The notes beneath the pieces were generated by a model. It had not been told where the DNA came from. It ran no database searches and worked only from the letters and a program-made list of their open reading frames with translations. The translations under genes and the position numbers were made by a program. From Balanoglossus misakiensis (lineage: Eukaryota; Hemichordata): a stretch of 64,000 bases of DNA. Numbering within the stretch: the first letter of the stretch is position 1; each line of letters starts with the position of its first letter. The stretch lies in the NCBI GenBank assembly GCA_040954595.2, contig CM082579.2, forward strand, positions 14,260,001 to 14,324,000, written 5' to 3'. Positions 29,758 to 43,500 of the stretch are shown here, piece after piece.

Positions 29758-32128
29758 ATCATGGGTTCGTCGATTTTTGAAAAAAAACATGGGAGAAAAT
29801 CTTCAAAAAATGGGAATTTTGTCGATTTTTGAAAAAAAAAATCATGGGTGAAAATCATCAAAAAATGACAAATTTTCGACTTTGCAAAATCTCAAAATTT
29901 CGTCGATTTTTGAGAAAAATCATGGGTGAAAATCATCAAAAAATGACAAATTTTCGACTTTGCAAAATCTCAAAATTTCGTCGATTTTTGAAAAAAAACA
30001 TGGATGAAAATCATCGAAAAATGACAAATTTTCGACTGCAAAATCTCAAAATTTCGTCGATTTTTGAGAAAAATCATGGGTGAAAATCATCAAAAAATGA
30101 CAAATTTTCGACTTTGCAAAATCTCAAAATTTCGTCGATTTTTGAAAAAAAACATGGATGAAAATCATCGAAAAATGACAAATTTTCGACTGCAAAATCT
30201 CAAAATTTCGTCGATTTTTGAGAAAAATCATGGGTGAAAATCATCAAAAAATGACAAATTTTCGACTTTGCAAAATCTCAAAATTTCGTCGATTTTTGAA
30301 AAAAATCATGGATGAAAATCATCGAAAAATGACAAATTTTCGACTGCAAAATCTCAAAATTTTGTCGATTTTGAAAAAAAGTATGGGTTCGTCGATTTTT
30401 AAAAAAAATCATGGGTGAAAATCATCAAAAAATGACAAATTTTCGACTTTGCAAGAACTTCGAGATTTTCGTCGATTTTTGAAAAAAAAAATCGTGGGGG
30501 GGGGGGGAATCATAAAAAAATGACAAATTTTCGACTTTGCAAAATCTCAATATATCGTCGATTTTGGAAAAAAAAACATGGGTTCGTCGAAAAAAAACAT
30601 GGGTGAAAATCATCAAAAAATGACAAATTTTCGACTTTGCAAAATCTCAAAAGTCCGTCGATTTTGAAAAAAAACATGGGTGAAAATCTTCAAAAAATGA
30701 CAAATTTTCGACTTTGCAAAAACTCAAAATTTCGTCGATTTTTGAAAAAAAATGGGTGAAAATCATCAAAAATGACAAAGTTTCGACTTTGCAAAATCTC
30801 AAAATTTCATCGATTTCTGAAAAAAATCATAGGGGAAAATCATCAAAAAATGACAAATTTTCGACTGCAAAATCTTAAAATTTCGTCAATTTTTGAAAAA
30901 AAATCATGGGTAAAAATCATCAATAAATGAAAAATTTTCGACTTTGCAAAATCTCAAAATTTCGTCGATTTTTGAAAAAAATCATGGGTGAAAATCATCA
31001 AAAAATGACAAATTTTCGACTTTGCAAAATTTTCAAAAATTCGTCGTTTTTTGAAAAAAAATGGGTTATAGCTTATGAAAGTCATCAACAAATGACAAAT
31101 TTTCGACTGCAAAATCTTAAAATTTCGTCGATTTTTGAAAAAAAAACATGGATGAAAATCATCAAAAAATGACAAATTTTCGACTGCAAAATCTCAAAAT
31201 TTTGTCGATTTTGAAAAAAGTATGGGTTCGTCGATTTTTAAAAAAAATCATGGGTGAAAATCATCAAAAAATGACAAATTTTCGACTTTGCAAGAACTTC
31301 GAGATTTTCGTCGATTTTTGAAAAAAAAAAATCGTGGGGGGGGGGGGGAAATCATAAAAAAATGACAAATTTTCGACTTTGCAAAATCTCAAAATATCGT
31401 CGATTTTGGAAAAAAAAAACATGGGTTCGTCGAAAAAAAAACATGGGTGAAAATCATCAAAAAATGACAAATTTTCGACTTTGCAAAATCTCAAAAGTCC
31501 GTCGATTTTGAAAAAAAACATGGGTGAAAATCTTCAAAAAATGACAAATTTTCGACTTTGCAAAAACTCAAAATTTCGTCGATTTTTGAAAAAAAATGGG
31601 TGAAAATCATCAAAAATGACAAAGTTTCGACTTTGCAAAATCTCAAAATTTCATCGATTTCTGAAAAAAATCATATGGGAAAATCATCAAAAAATGACAA
31701 ATTTTCGACTGCACAATCTTAAAATTTCGTCAATTTTTGAAAAAAAATCATGGGTAAAAATCATCAATAAATGAAAAATTTTCGACTTTGCAAAATCTCA
31801 AAATTTCGTCGATTTTTGAAAAAAATCATGGGTGAAAATCATCAAAAAATGACAAATTTTCGACTTTGCAAAATTTTCAAAAATTCGTTGATTTTTGAAA
31901 AAAAAATGGGTTATAGCTTATGAAAATCATCAACAAATGACAAATTTTCGACTTTGCAAAATCTCAAAATTTCGTCGATTTTGAAAAAAATCATGGTTTC
32001 GTCGATTTTTGAAAAAAAACATGGGTGAAAATCTTCAAAAAATGACAAATTTTCGACTTTGCAAAAACTGAAAATTTCGTCGATTTTTGAAAAAAATAAT
32101 GGGTGAAAATCATCAAAAAAGACAAAGT
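29758..32128 (+). repeat. AT-rich satellite array, + orientation, block 1
   Basis: The same monomer family is inverted relative to the preceding block ('atcatgggtgaaaatcatca', 'aaaaatgacaaattttcgac', 'tttgcaaaatctcaaaattt'). It contains two monomers whose 'gggtgaaaa' is replaced by a long G-run (near 30,495 and 31,338). It ends abruptly at 'gacaaagttt', where spacer copy 3 begins. Confidence 0.92.
30495..30507 (+). repeat. G-run within a satellite monomer
   Basis: About 12 consecutive G follow 'aaaaatcgt' and precede 'aatcataaaaaaatgac'. Related monomers near 31,337, 35,030 and 35,869 have about 13, 10 and 11 G. The run replaces the usual 'gggtgaaaa' of the monomer. Confidence 0.75.
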
Positions 32129-33000
32129 TTCTATCGAACAGACGTATTTCAAACACCTTGGAGAAAAACATCGATGACCAGTGGAATTGACTGTCGCTTG
32201 AAATCCGATAGGAATACACCTGTTTACGGTGGACGATACCGACACTCCTCTGCTAACTTAATCTGCTCTGCTAACTATACCTGCTTTGATTAAGTTGCGT
32301 CTAAAAATTTCCTTACAATACAATGTGGGTCTCGACTGTCGGTCCCAACTATAGCGACGACAGCCTCGGTATGTTTCGCCGATAGCAATCCGGAGATGAA
32401 ATTTGCATACAGCAATATCTTTCAAGACAAATAATTTATGTCCTAAAGGTATTACTTTTAGTGGTCTGACGGAGACGTTTTCTGCTGTAACATGCAAAAC
32501 CTGCGGCGGACCTGAGGTCATGTTGCGAACACTGTAGTTTTGTTACGCCCGCCATCCTTCGGACGTTTACCTCATCGGGGCTTCTTTGGGGAATCAGCCA
32601 CGTCCGAAGGGTGAGAGTGTAAATTCTCTCCCTCTCCTTCTCCACCCAACATATTCATAGAGTCAGAGAGAGGTACCCGGCATATCGTAAACTTAACGAG
32701 AGGCATAACGAGACTTTCAACAAGTTTTCCGAGTAACACAAATAGTTCTGGTTTATTACTGGTCACACGTAAGAATTACACGACTCTATCCATGCTCGTT
32801 GACTCCCGTCACGGATCTCCGGTGATAATAATGTGATATCAAATTTCACCACCTCTTATTAATACGTTAGTCAAGTATTATGTCATAAAAGGAACACGTC
32901 ATCTTAATATTTCTTAAACATGAACTTAGCGCGTGATATCTCTATCTCGTTCTGACATGTATCAATTACACAATCTTGTTTACTCTGAGTGAAGTACCTA
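32129..33000. repeat. Spacer copy 3 (5'-truncated)
   Basis: Matches 27,288-28,157 at offset ~4,842 bp. It starts inside the spacer at 'ctatcgaacagacgtatttc', joined to satellite on the left. This is the start of the second unit of a ~4.84-kb tandem duplication. Confidence 0.92.
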
Positions 33001-34598
33001 TTTTTTTTGATGATTTTCACCGGTTTTTTTTTTCAAAAATCGACGAACCCATGATTTTTTTCAAAATCGACGAAATTTTGAGATTTTGCAGTCGAAAATT
33101 TGTCATTTTGTTGATTTTCACCCATGTTTTTTTTAAACAATCGACGAACCCATGATTTTTTTTCAAAATCGACGAACTTTTGAGATTTGGAAAATCGAAA
33201 ATTTGTCATTTTTTGATGATTTTCACCCATGATTTTTTTACAAAAATCGACGAACCCATGATTTTTTTCAAAATCGACGAAATTTTGAGGTTTTGCAAAG
33301 TCGAAAATGTTTCATTTTTTGATGATTTTCACCATGTTTTTTTTTAAAAATCAACGAACCCATGATTTTTTTTCAAAATCGACGAAATTTTGAAATTTTG
33401 CAGTCGAAAATTTGTAAATTTTTGATGATTTTCACCCATGTTTTTTTAAAAAATCAACGAACCCATGATTTTTTTCAAAATCGACGAAATTTTGAGATTT
33501 TGCAAAGTCGAAAATTCACCCATGTTTTTTTTCAAAAATCGACGAACCCATAATTTTTTTCAAAATCGACGAAATTTTGAGATTTTGCAAAATCAAAAAT
33601 TTGTCATTTTTTGATGATTTTCACCATGATTTTTTTCAAAAATCGACCAAATTTTGAGATTTTGCAGTCGAAAATTTGTAATTTTTTGATGATTTTCACC
33701 CATGTTTTTTTTCTTAAATCGACGAACCCATGATTTTTTTCGAAATCGACGAAATTTTGAGATTTTGCATTCGAAAAATTGTCATTTTTTGATGATTTTC
33801 ACCCATGATTTTTTTCAAAAATCGACGAACCCATAATTTTTTTCAAAATCGACGAAATTTTGAGATTTCGCAAAGTTGAAAATTTGACATTTGTTGATGA
33901 TTTTCATGAGCTATAGCCCATGATTTTTTTTTCAAAAATCGACGAACCCATGTTTTTTTTTCAAAAATCGACGATATTTTGAGATTTCGCAAAGTTGAAA
34001 ATTTGACATTTGTTGATGATTTTCATGAGGTATAGCCCATGATTTTTTTTTCAAAAATCGACGAAATTTTGAGATTTGCAAAGTCGAACATTGGTCATTT
34101 TGATGATTTTCACCCATTTTTTTTTTCAAAAATCGACGAACCCATGATTTTTTTTCAAAATCGACGAAATTTTGAGATTTTGCAAAGTCGAAAATTTGTA
34201 ATTTTTTGATGATTTTCATCCATGTTTTTTTTCACAATTCAACGAACCCATGATTGTTTTCAAAATCGACGAAATTTTAAGATTTTGCAAGAACCCATGA
34301 TTTTTTTCAAATTCGACGAAATTTTGAGATTTTGCAAAGTCGAAAATTTGTCATTTTTTGATGATTTTCACCCATGATTTTTTGCAAAAATCGACGAACC
34401 CATGATTTTTTTCCAAAATCGACGAAATTTTGAGATTTTGCAAAGTCGAAAATTTGTCATTTTTTGATGATTTTCATCCATGTTTTTTTCTCAAAATTCA
34501 ACGAACCCATGATTTTTTTCAAAATCGACGAAATTTTGAGATTTTGCAAGAACCCATGATTTTTTTCAAAATCTCAAAATTTCTTCGATTTTGAAAAA
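33001..34598 (-). repeat. AT-rich satellite array, - orientation, block 3
   Basis: A third copy of the - oriented block, offset ~4,842 bp from 28,158-29,757. It ends at the same hairpin junction. Confidence 0.92.
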
Positions 34599-37500
34599 AA
34601 TCATGGGTTCGTCGATTTTTGAAAAAAAACATGGGAGAAAATCTTCAAAAAATGGGAATTTTGTCGATTTTTGAAAAAAAAAATCATGGGTGAAAATCAT
34701 CAAAAAATGACAAATTTTCGACTTTGCAAAATCTCAAAATTTCGTCGATTTTTGAGAAAAATCATGGGTGAAAATCATCAAAAAATGACAAATTTTCGAC
34801 TTTGCAAAATCTCAAAATTTCGTCGATTTTTGAAAAAAATCATGGATGAAAATCATCGAAAAATGACAAATTTTCGACTGCAAAATCTCAAAATTTTGTC
34901 GATTTTGAAAAAAAGTATGGGTTCGTCGATTTTTAAAAAAAATCATGGGTGAAAATCATCAAAAAATGACAAATTTTCGACTTTGCAAGAACTTCGAGAT
35001 TTTCGTCGATTTTTGAAAAAAAAAATCGTGGGGGGGGGGAATCATAAAAAAATGACAAATTTTCGACTTTGCAAAATCTCAATATATCGTCGATTTTGGA
35101 AAAAAAAACATGGGTTCGTCGAAAAAAAACATGGGTGAAAATCATCAAAAAATGACAAATTTTCGACTTTGCAAAATCTCAAAAGTCCGTCGATTTTGAA
35201 AAAAAACATGGGTGAAAATCTTCAAAAAATGACAAATTTTCGACTTTGCAAAAACTCAAAATTTCGTCGATTTTTGAAAAAAAATGGGTGAAAATCATCA
35301 AAAATGACAAAGTTTCGACTTTGCAAAATCTCAAAATTTCATCGATTTCTGAAAAAAATCATAGGGGAAAATCATCAAAAAATGACAAATTTTCGACTGC
35401 AAAATCTTAAAATTTCGTCAATTTTTGAAAAAAAATCATGGGTAAAAATCATCAATAAATGAAAAATTTTCGACTTTGCAAAATCTCAAAATTTCGTCGA
35501 TTTTTGAAAAAAATCATGGGTGAAAATCATCAAAAAATGACAAATTTTCGACTTTGCAAAATTTTCAAAAATTCGTCGATTTTTGAAAAAAAAATGGGTT
35601 ATAGCTTATGAAAGTCATCAACAAATGACAAATTTTCGACTGCAAAATCTTAAAATTTCGTCGATTTTTGAAAAAAAAACATGGATGAAAATCATCAAAA
35701 AATGACAAATTTTCGACTGCAAAATCTCAAAATTTTGTCGATTTTGAAAAAAGTATGGGTTCGTCGATTTTTAAAAAAAATCATGGGTGAAAATCATCAA
35801 AAAATGACAAATTTTCGACTTTGCAAGAACTTCGAGATTTTCGTCGATTTTTGAAAAAAAAAAATCGTGGGGGGGGGGGAAATCATAAAAAAATGACAAA
35901 TTTTCGACTTTGCAAAATCTCAAAATATCGTCGATTTTGGAAAAAAAAAACATGGGTTCGTCGAAAAAAAAACATGGGTGAAAATCATCAAAAAATGACA
36001 AATTTTCGACTTTGCAAAATCTCAAAAGTCCGTCGATTTTGAAAAAAAACATGGGTGAAAATCTTCAAAAAATGACAAATTTTCGAGTTTGCAAAAACTC
36101 AAAATTTCGTCGATTTTTGAAAAAAAATGGGTGAAAATCATCAAAAATGACAAAGTTTCGACTTTGCAAAATCTCAAAATTTCATCGATTTCTGAAAAAA
36201 ATCATAGGGGAAAATCATCAAAAAATGACAAATTTTCGACTGCACAATCTTAAAATTTCGTCAATTTTTGAAAAAAAATCATGGGTAAAAATCATCAATA
36301 AATGAAAAATTTTCGACTTTGCAAAATCTCAAAATTTCGTCGATTTTTGAAAAAAATCATGGGTGAAAATCATCAAAAAATGACAAATTTTCGACTTTGC
36401 AAAATTTTCAAAAATTCGTTGATTTTTGAAAAAAAAATGGGTTATAGCTTATGAAAATCATCAACAAATGACAAATTTTCGACTTTGCAAAATCTCAAAA
36501 TTTCGTCGATTTTGAAAAAAATCATGGTTTCGTCGATTTTTGAAAAAAAACATGGGTGAAAATCTTCAAAAAATGACAAATTTTCGACTTTGCAAAAACT
36601 GAAAATTTCGTCGATTTTTGAAAAAAATAATGGGTGAAAATCATCAAAAAAGACAAAGTTTTGACTTTGCAAAATCTCAAAATTTCGTCGATTTCTGAAA
36701 AAAATCATGGGTAAAATCGTCAAAAAAATGACAGATTTTCGACAGCAAAATCTTAAAATTTCGTCAATTTTTGAAAAAAAATCATGGGTAAAAATCATCA
36801 AAAATGACAAATTTTCGTCTTTGCAAAATCTCAAATTTTCGTCGATTTTTGAAAAAAAATCATGGTTTAAAATCATCAAAAAATGACAAAATTTTCGACT
36901 TTGTAAAATCACAAAATTTCGTCGATTTTGAAAAAAATCATAGGTTCGTCGATTTTAAAAAAAAAAACATGGGTGAAAATCATCAAAAAATGACAAATTT
37001 TGAAAAAAAAACGGGTGAAAATCATCAAAAAATGACACATTTTCCTCTGCAAAATCTCGAAATTTCGTCGTTTTTTGAAAAAAAATCATTGGTGAAAATC
37101 ATCAAAAAATGACAAATTTTCGTCTTTGCAAAATCTCAAAATTTCGTCCATTTTTGAAAAAAAATCATGGGTAAAAATCATCGAAAATGACAAATTTTCG
37201 TCTTTGCAAAATCTCAAATTTTCGTCGATTTTTGAAAAAAATCATGGGGGAAAATCATGAAAAAATGACAAATTTTGAAAAAAAAAACTGGTGAAAATCA
37301 TCAAAAAATGACACATTTACGACTTTGCAAAATCTCAAAATTTCGTCGATTTTTGAAAAAAAATCATGGGTGAAAATCATCAAAAAATGACAAATTTTCG
37401 TCTTTGCAAAATCTCAAAATTTCGTCCATTTTTGAAAAAAAATCATGCGTAAAAATCATCAAAAATGACAAATTTTCGTCTTTGCAAAATCTCAAGTTTT

Positions 37501-40500
37501 CGTCGATTTTTGAAAAAAAATCATGGTTGAAAATCATCAAAAAATGACAAAATTTTCGACTTTGTAAAATCACAAAATTTCGACGATTTTTTAAAAAAAT
37601 CATGGGGGAAAATCATGAAAAAATGCCAAATTTTCCTCTTTGCAAAATCTCAAAATTTCGTCGATTTTTGAAAAAAAATCATGGGTGAAAATCATCAAAA
37701 AATGACAAATTTTCGTCTTTGCAAAATCTCAAAATTTCGTCCATTTTTGAAAAAAAATCATGGGTAAAAATCATCAAAAATGACAAATTTTCGTCTTTGC
37801 AAAATCTCAAATTTTCGTCGATTTTTGAAAAAAAATCATGGTTGAAAATCATCAAAAAATGACAAAATTTTCGACTTTGTAAAATCACAAAATTTCGTCG
37901 ATTTTGAAACAAATCATAGGTTCGTCGATTTTTTAAAAAAAAACATGGGTGAAAATCATCAAAAAATGACAAATTTTGAAAAAAAACGGGTGAAAATCGT
38001 CAAAAAATGACACATTTTCGTCGACTTTGCAAAATCTCAAAATTTCGTCGATTTTTGAAAAAAATCACGGGGGAAAATCATGAAAAAAATGACAAATTTT
38101 CCTCTTTGCAAAATCTCAAAAGTTCGTCGATTTTTAAAAAAAGACATGGGTGAAAATCATCAAAAAATAACAAATTTTCGACTTTGCAAAATCTCAAAAT
38201 TTCGTCCATTTTTGAAAAAAAATCATGGGTAAAAATCATCAAAAAATGACAAATTTTGAAAAAAAAACGGGTGAAAATCATCAAAAATGATACATTTTTG
38301 ACTTTGCAAAATCTCAAAATTTCGTCGATTTTTGAAAAAAAATCATGGGTGAAAATCATCAAAAAATGACAAATTTTCGTCTTTGCAAAATCTCAAAATT
38401 TCGTCCATTTCTGAAAAAAAATTATGGGTAAAAATCATCAAAAATGACAAATTTTCATCTATGCAAAATCTCAAATTTTCGTCGATTTTTGAAAAAAAAT
38501 CATGGTTGAAGAATCATCAAAAAATGACAAAATTTTCGACTTTGCAAAATCTCAAAATTTCGTCGATTTTTGAAAAAAATCATGGGGGAAAATCATGAAA
38601 AAATGACAAATTTTCGTCTTTGCAAAATCTCAAAATTTCGTCCATTTTTGAAAAAAATCATGGGTGAAAATCATCAAAAAATGACAAATTTTCGACTTTG
38701 CAAAATCTCAACATTTCGTCAATTTTTGAAAAAATCATGGGTGAAAATCATCAAAAAATGACAAATTTTCGACTTTGCAAAATCTCAAAATTTCGTCGAT
38801 TTTTGAAAAAAATCATGGGGCAAAATCATGAAAAAATGACAAATTTTCCTCTCTGCAAAATCTCAAAATTTCGTCGATTTTTGAAAAAAAATCATGGGTG
38901 AAAATCATCAAAAAATGACAAATTTTCGTCTTTGCAAAATCTCAAAATTTCGTCCATTTTTGAAAAAAAATCATGGGTAAAAATCATCAAAAATGACAAA
39001 TTTTCGTCTTTGCAAAATCTCAAATTTTCGTCGATTTTTGAAAAAAAATCATGGTTTAAAATCATCAAAAAATGACAAAATTTTCGACTTTGTAAAATCA
39101 CAAAATTTCGTCGATTTTGAAAAAAATCATAGGTTCGTCGATTAAAAAAAAAAAAAACATGGGTGAAAATCATCAAAAAATGACAAATTTTGAAAAAAAA
39201 ACGGGTGAAAATCATCAAAAAATGACACATTTTCCTCTGCAAAATCTCGAAATTTCGTCGTTTTTTGAAAAAAAATCATTGGTGAAAATCATCAAAAAAT
39301 GACAAATTTTCGTCTTTGCAAAATCTCAAAATTTCGTCCATTTTTGAAAAAAAATCATGGGTAAAAATCATCGAAAATGACAAATTTTCGTCTTTGCAAA
39401 ATCTCAAATTTTCGTCGATTTTTGAAAAAAATCATGGGGGAAAATCATGAAAAAATGACAAATTTTGAAAAAAAAAACTGGTGAAAATCATCAAAAAATG
39501 ACACATTTACGACTTTGCAAAATCTCAAAATTTCGTCGATTTTTGAAAAAAAATCATGGGTGAAAATCATCAAAAAATGACAAATTTTCGTCTTTGCAAA
39601 ATCTCAAAATTTCGTCCATTTTTGAAAAAAAATCATGGGTAAAAATCATCAAAAATGACAAATTTTCGTCTTTGCAAAATCTCAAGTTTTCGTCGATTTT
39701 TGAAAAAAAATCATGGTTGAAAATCATCAAAAAATGACAAAATTTTCGACTTTGTAAAATCACAAAATTTCGTCGATTTTTTAAAAAAAATCATGGGGGA
39801 AAATCATGAAAAAATGCCAAATTTTCCTCTTTGCAAAATCTCAAAATTTCGTCGATTTTTGAAAAAAAATCATGGGTGAAAATCATCAAAAAATGACAAA
39901 TTTTCGTCTTTGCAAAATCTCAAAATTTCGTCCATTTTTGAAAAAAAATCATGGATAAAAATCATCAAAAATGACAAATTTTCGTCTTTGCAAAATCTCA
40001 AATTTTCGTCGATTTTTGAAAAAAAATCATGGTTGAAAATCATCAAAAAATGACAAAATTTTCGACTTTGTAAAATCACAAAATTTCGTCGATTTTGAAA
40101 CAAATCATAGGTTCGTCGATTTTTAAAAAAAAAAACATGGGTGAAAATCATCAAAAAATGACAAATTTTGAAAAAAACCGGGTGAAAATCATCAAAAAAT
40201 GACACATTTTCGTCGACTTTGCAAAATCTCAAAATTTCGTCGATTTTTGAAAAAAATCATGGGGGAAAATCATGAAAAAATGACAAATTTTCCTCTTTGC
40301 AAAATCTCAAAATTTCGTCGATTTTTAAAAAAAGACATGGGTGAAAATCATCAAAAAATAACACATTTTCGACTTTGCAAAATCTCAAAATTTCGTCCAT
40401 TTTTGAAAAAAAATCATGGGTAAAATTCATCAAAAAATGACAAATTTTCGTCTTTGCAAAATCTCACAATTTCGTCGATTTTTGAAAAAAATCATGTGTG

Positions 40501-43500
40501 AAAATCATCAAAAAATGACAAATTTTCGACTTTGGAAAATCTCAAAATTTCGTCAATTTTTGAAAAAAATCATGGGTGAAAATCATCAAAAAATGACAAA
40601 TTTTCGTCTTTGCAAAATCTCAACATTTCGTCCATTTTTGAAAAAAAATCATTGGTGAAAATCATCAAAAAATGACAAATTTTCGTCTTTGCAAAATCTC
40701 AAAATTTCGTCCATTTTTGAAAAAAAATCATGGGTAAAAATCATCAAAAATGACAAATTTTCGTCTTTGCAAAATCTCAAATTTTCGTCGATTTTTGAAA
40801 AAAATCATGGGGAAAATCATGAAAAAATGACAAATTTTGAAAAAAAAACTGGTGAAAATCATCAAAAAATGACACATTTACGACTTTGCAAAATCTCAAA
40901 ATTTCGTCGATTTTTGAAAAAAAATCATGGGTGAAAATCATCAAAAAATGACAAATTTTCGTCTTTGCAAAATCTCAAAATTTCGTCCATTTTTGAAAAA
41001 AAATCATGGGTAAAAATCATCAAAAATGACAAATTTTCGTCTTTGCAAAATCTCAAACTTTCGTCCATTTTTAAAAAACAATCATGGGGGAAAATCATCA
41101 AAAAATGACAAATTTTCGATTTTGCAAAATCTCAAAATTTCGTCGATTTTTGAAAAAAAATGGGTGAAAATCATCAAAAAATGACACATTTTCGTCGACT
41201 TTGCAAAATCTCAAAATTTCGTCGATTTTTGAAAAAAAATCATGGGTGAAAATCATCAAAAAATGACAAAATTTTCGACTTTGTAAAATCACAAAATTTC
41301 GTCGATTTTTTAAAAAAAATCATGGGGGAAAATCATGAAAAAATGCCAAATTTTCCTCTTTGCAAAATCTCAAAATTTCGTCGATTTTTGAAAAAAAATC
41401 ATGGGTGAAAATCATCAAAAAATGACAAATTTTCGTCTTTGCAAAATCTCAAAATTTCGTCCATTTTTGAAAAAAAATCATGGATAAAAATCATCAAAAA
41501 TGACAAATTTTCGTCTTTGCAAAATCTCAAATTTTCGTCGATTTTTGAAAAAAAATCATGGTTGAAAATCATCAAAAAATGACAAAATTTTCGACTTTGT
41601 AAAATCACAAAATTTCGTCGATTTTGAAACAAATCATAGGTTCGTCGATTTTTAAAAAAAAAAACATGGGTGAAAATCATCAAAAAATGACAAATTTTGA
41701 AAAAAACCGGGTGAAAATCATCAAAAAATGACACATTTTCGTCGACTTTGCAAAATCTCAAAATTTCGTCGATTTTTGAAAAAAATCATGGGGGAAAATC
41801 ATGAAAAAATGACAAATTTTCCTCTTTGCAAAATCTCAAAATTTCGTCGATTTTTAAAAAAAGACATGGGTGAAAATCATCAAAAAATAACACATTTTCG
41901 ACTTTGCAAAATCTCAAAATTTCGTCCATTTTTGAAAAAAAATCATGGGTAAAATTCATCAAAAAATGACAAATTTTCGTCTTTGCAAAATCTCACAATT
42001 TCGTCGATTTTTGAAAAAAATCATGTGTGAAAATCATCAAAAAATGACAAATTTTCGACTTTGGAAAATCTCAAAATTTCGTCAATTTTTGAAAAAAATC
42101 ATGGGTGAAAATCATCAAAAAATGACAAATTTTCGTCTTTGCAAAATCTCAACATTTCGTCCATTTTTGAAAAAAAATCATTGGTGAAAATCATCAAAAA
42201 ATGACAAATTTTCGTCTTTGCAAAATCTCAAAATTTCGTCCATTTTTGAAAAAAAATCATGGGTAAAAATCATCAAAAATGACAAATTTTCGTCTTTGCA
42301 AAATCTCAAATTTTCGTCGATTTTTGAAAAAAATCATGGGGAAAATCATGAAAAAATGACAAATTTTGAAAAAAAAACTGGTGAAAATCATCAAAAAATG
42401 ACAAAATTTTCGACTTTGTAAAATCACAAAATTTCGTCGATTTTTTAAAAAAAATCATGGGGGAAAATCATGAAAAAATGCCAAATTTTCCTCTTTGCAA
42501 AATCTCAAAATTTCGTCGATTTTTGAAAAAAAATCATGGGTGAAAATCATCAAAAAATGACAAATTTTCGTCTTTGCAAAATCTCAAAATTTCGTCCATT
42601 TTTGAAAAAAAATCATGGGTAAAAATCATCAAAAATGACAAATTTTCGTCTTTGCAAAATCTCAAATTTTCGTCGATCTTTGAAAAAAAATCATGGTTGA
42701 AAATCATCAAAAAATGACAAAATTTTCGACTTTGTAAAATCACAAAATTTCGTCGATTTGAAACAAATCATAGGTTCGTCGATTTTTTAAAAAAACATGG
42801 GTGAAAATCATCAAAAAATGACAAATTTTGAAAAAAACCGGGTGAAAATCATCAAAAAATGACACATTGTCGTCGACTTTGCAAAATCTCAAAATTTCGT
42901 CGATTTTTGAAAAAAATCATGGGGGAAAATCATGAAAAAATGACAAATTTTCCTCTTTGCAAAATCTCAAAATTTCGTCGATTTTTAAAAAAAGACATGG
43001 GTGAAAATCATCAAAAAAATAACACATTTTCGACTTTGCAAAATCTCAAAATTTCGTCCATTTTTGAAAAAAAATCATGGGTAAAATTCATCAAAAAATG
43101 ACAAATTTTCGTCTTTGCAAAATCTCACAATTTCGTCGATTTTTGAAAAAAATCATGTGTGAAAATCATCAAAAAATGACAAATTTTCGACTTTGGAAAA
43201 TCTCAAAATTTCGTCAATTTTTGAAAAAAAATCATGGGTGAAAATCATCAAAAAATGACAAATTTTCGTCTTTGCAAAATCTCAACATTTCGTCCATTTT
43301 TGAAAAAAAATCATTGGTGAAAATCATCAAAAAATGACAAATTTTCGTCTTTGCAAAATCTCAAAATTTCGTCCATTTTTGAAAAAAAATCATGGGTAAA
43401 AATCATCAAAAATGACAAATTTTCGTCTTTGCAAAATCTCAAATTTTCGTTGATTTTTGAAAAAAATCATGGGGAAAATCATGAAAAAATGACAAATTTG

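Noticed and set aside
23884-33000. Repeated open frames (60-87 codons) in the three spacer copies as a conserved gene family
   Set aside because: They are identical only because the DNA was duplicated recently. No domain, start context or third-position pattern supports coding.
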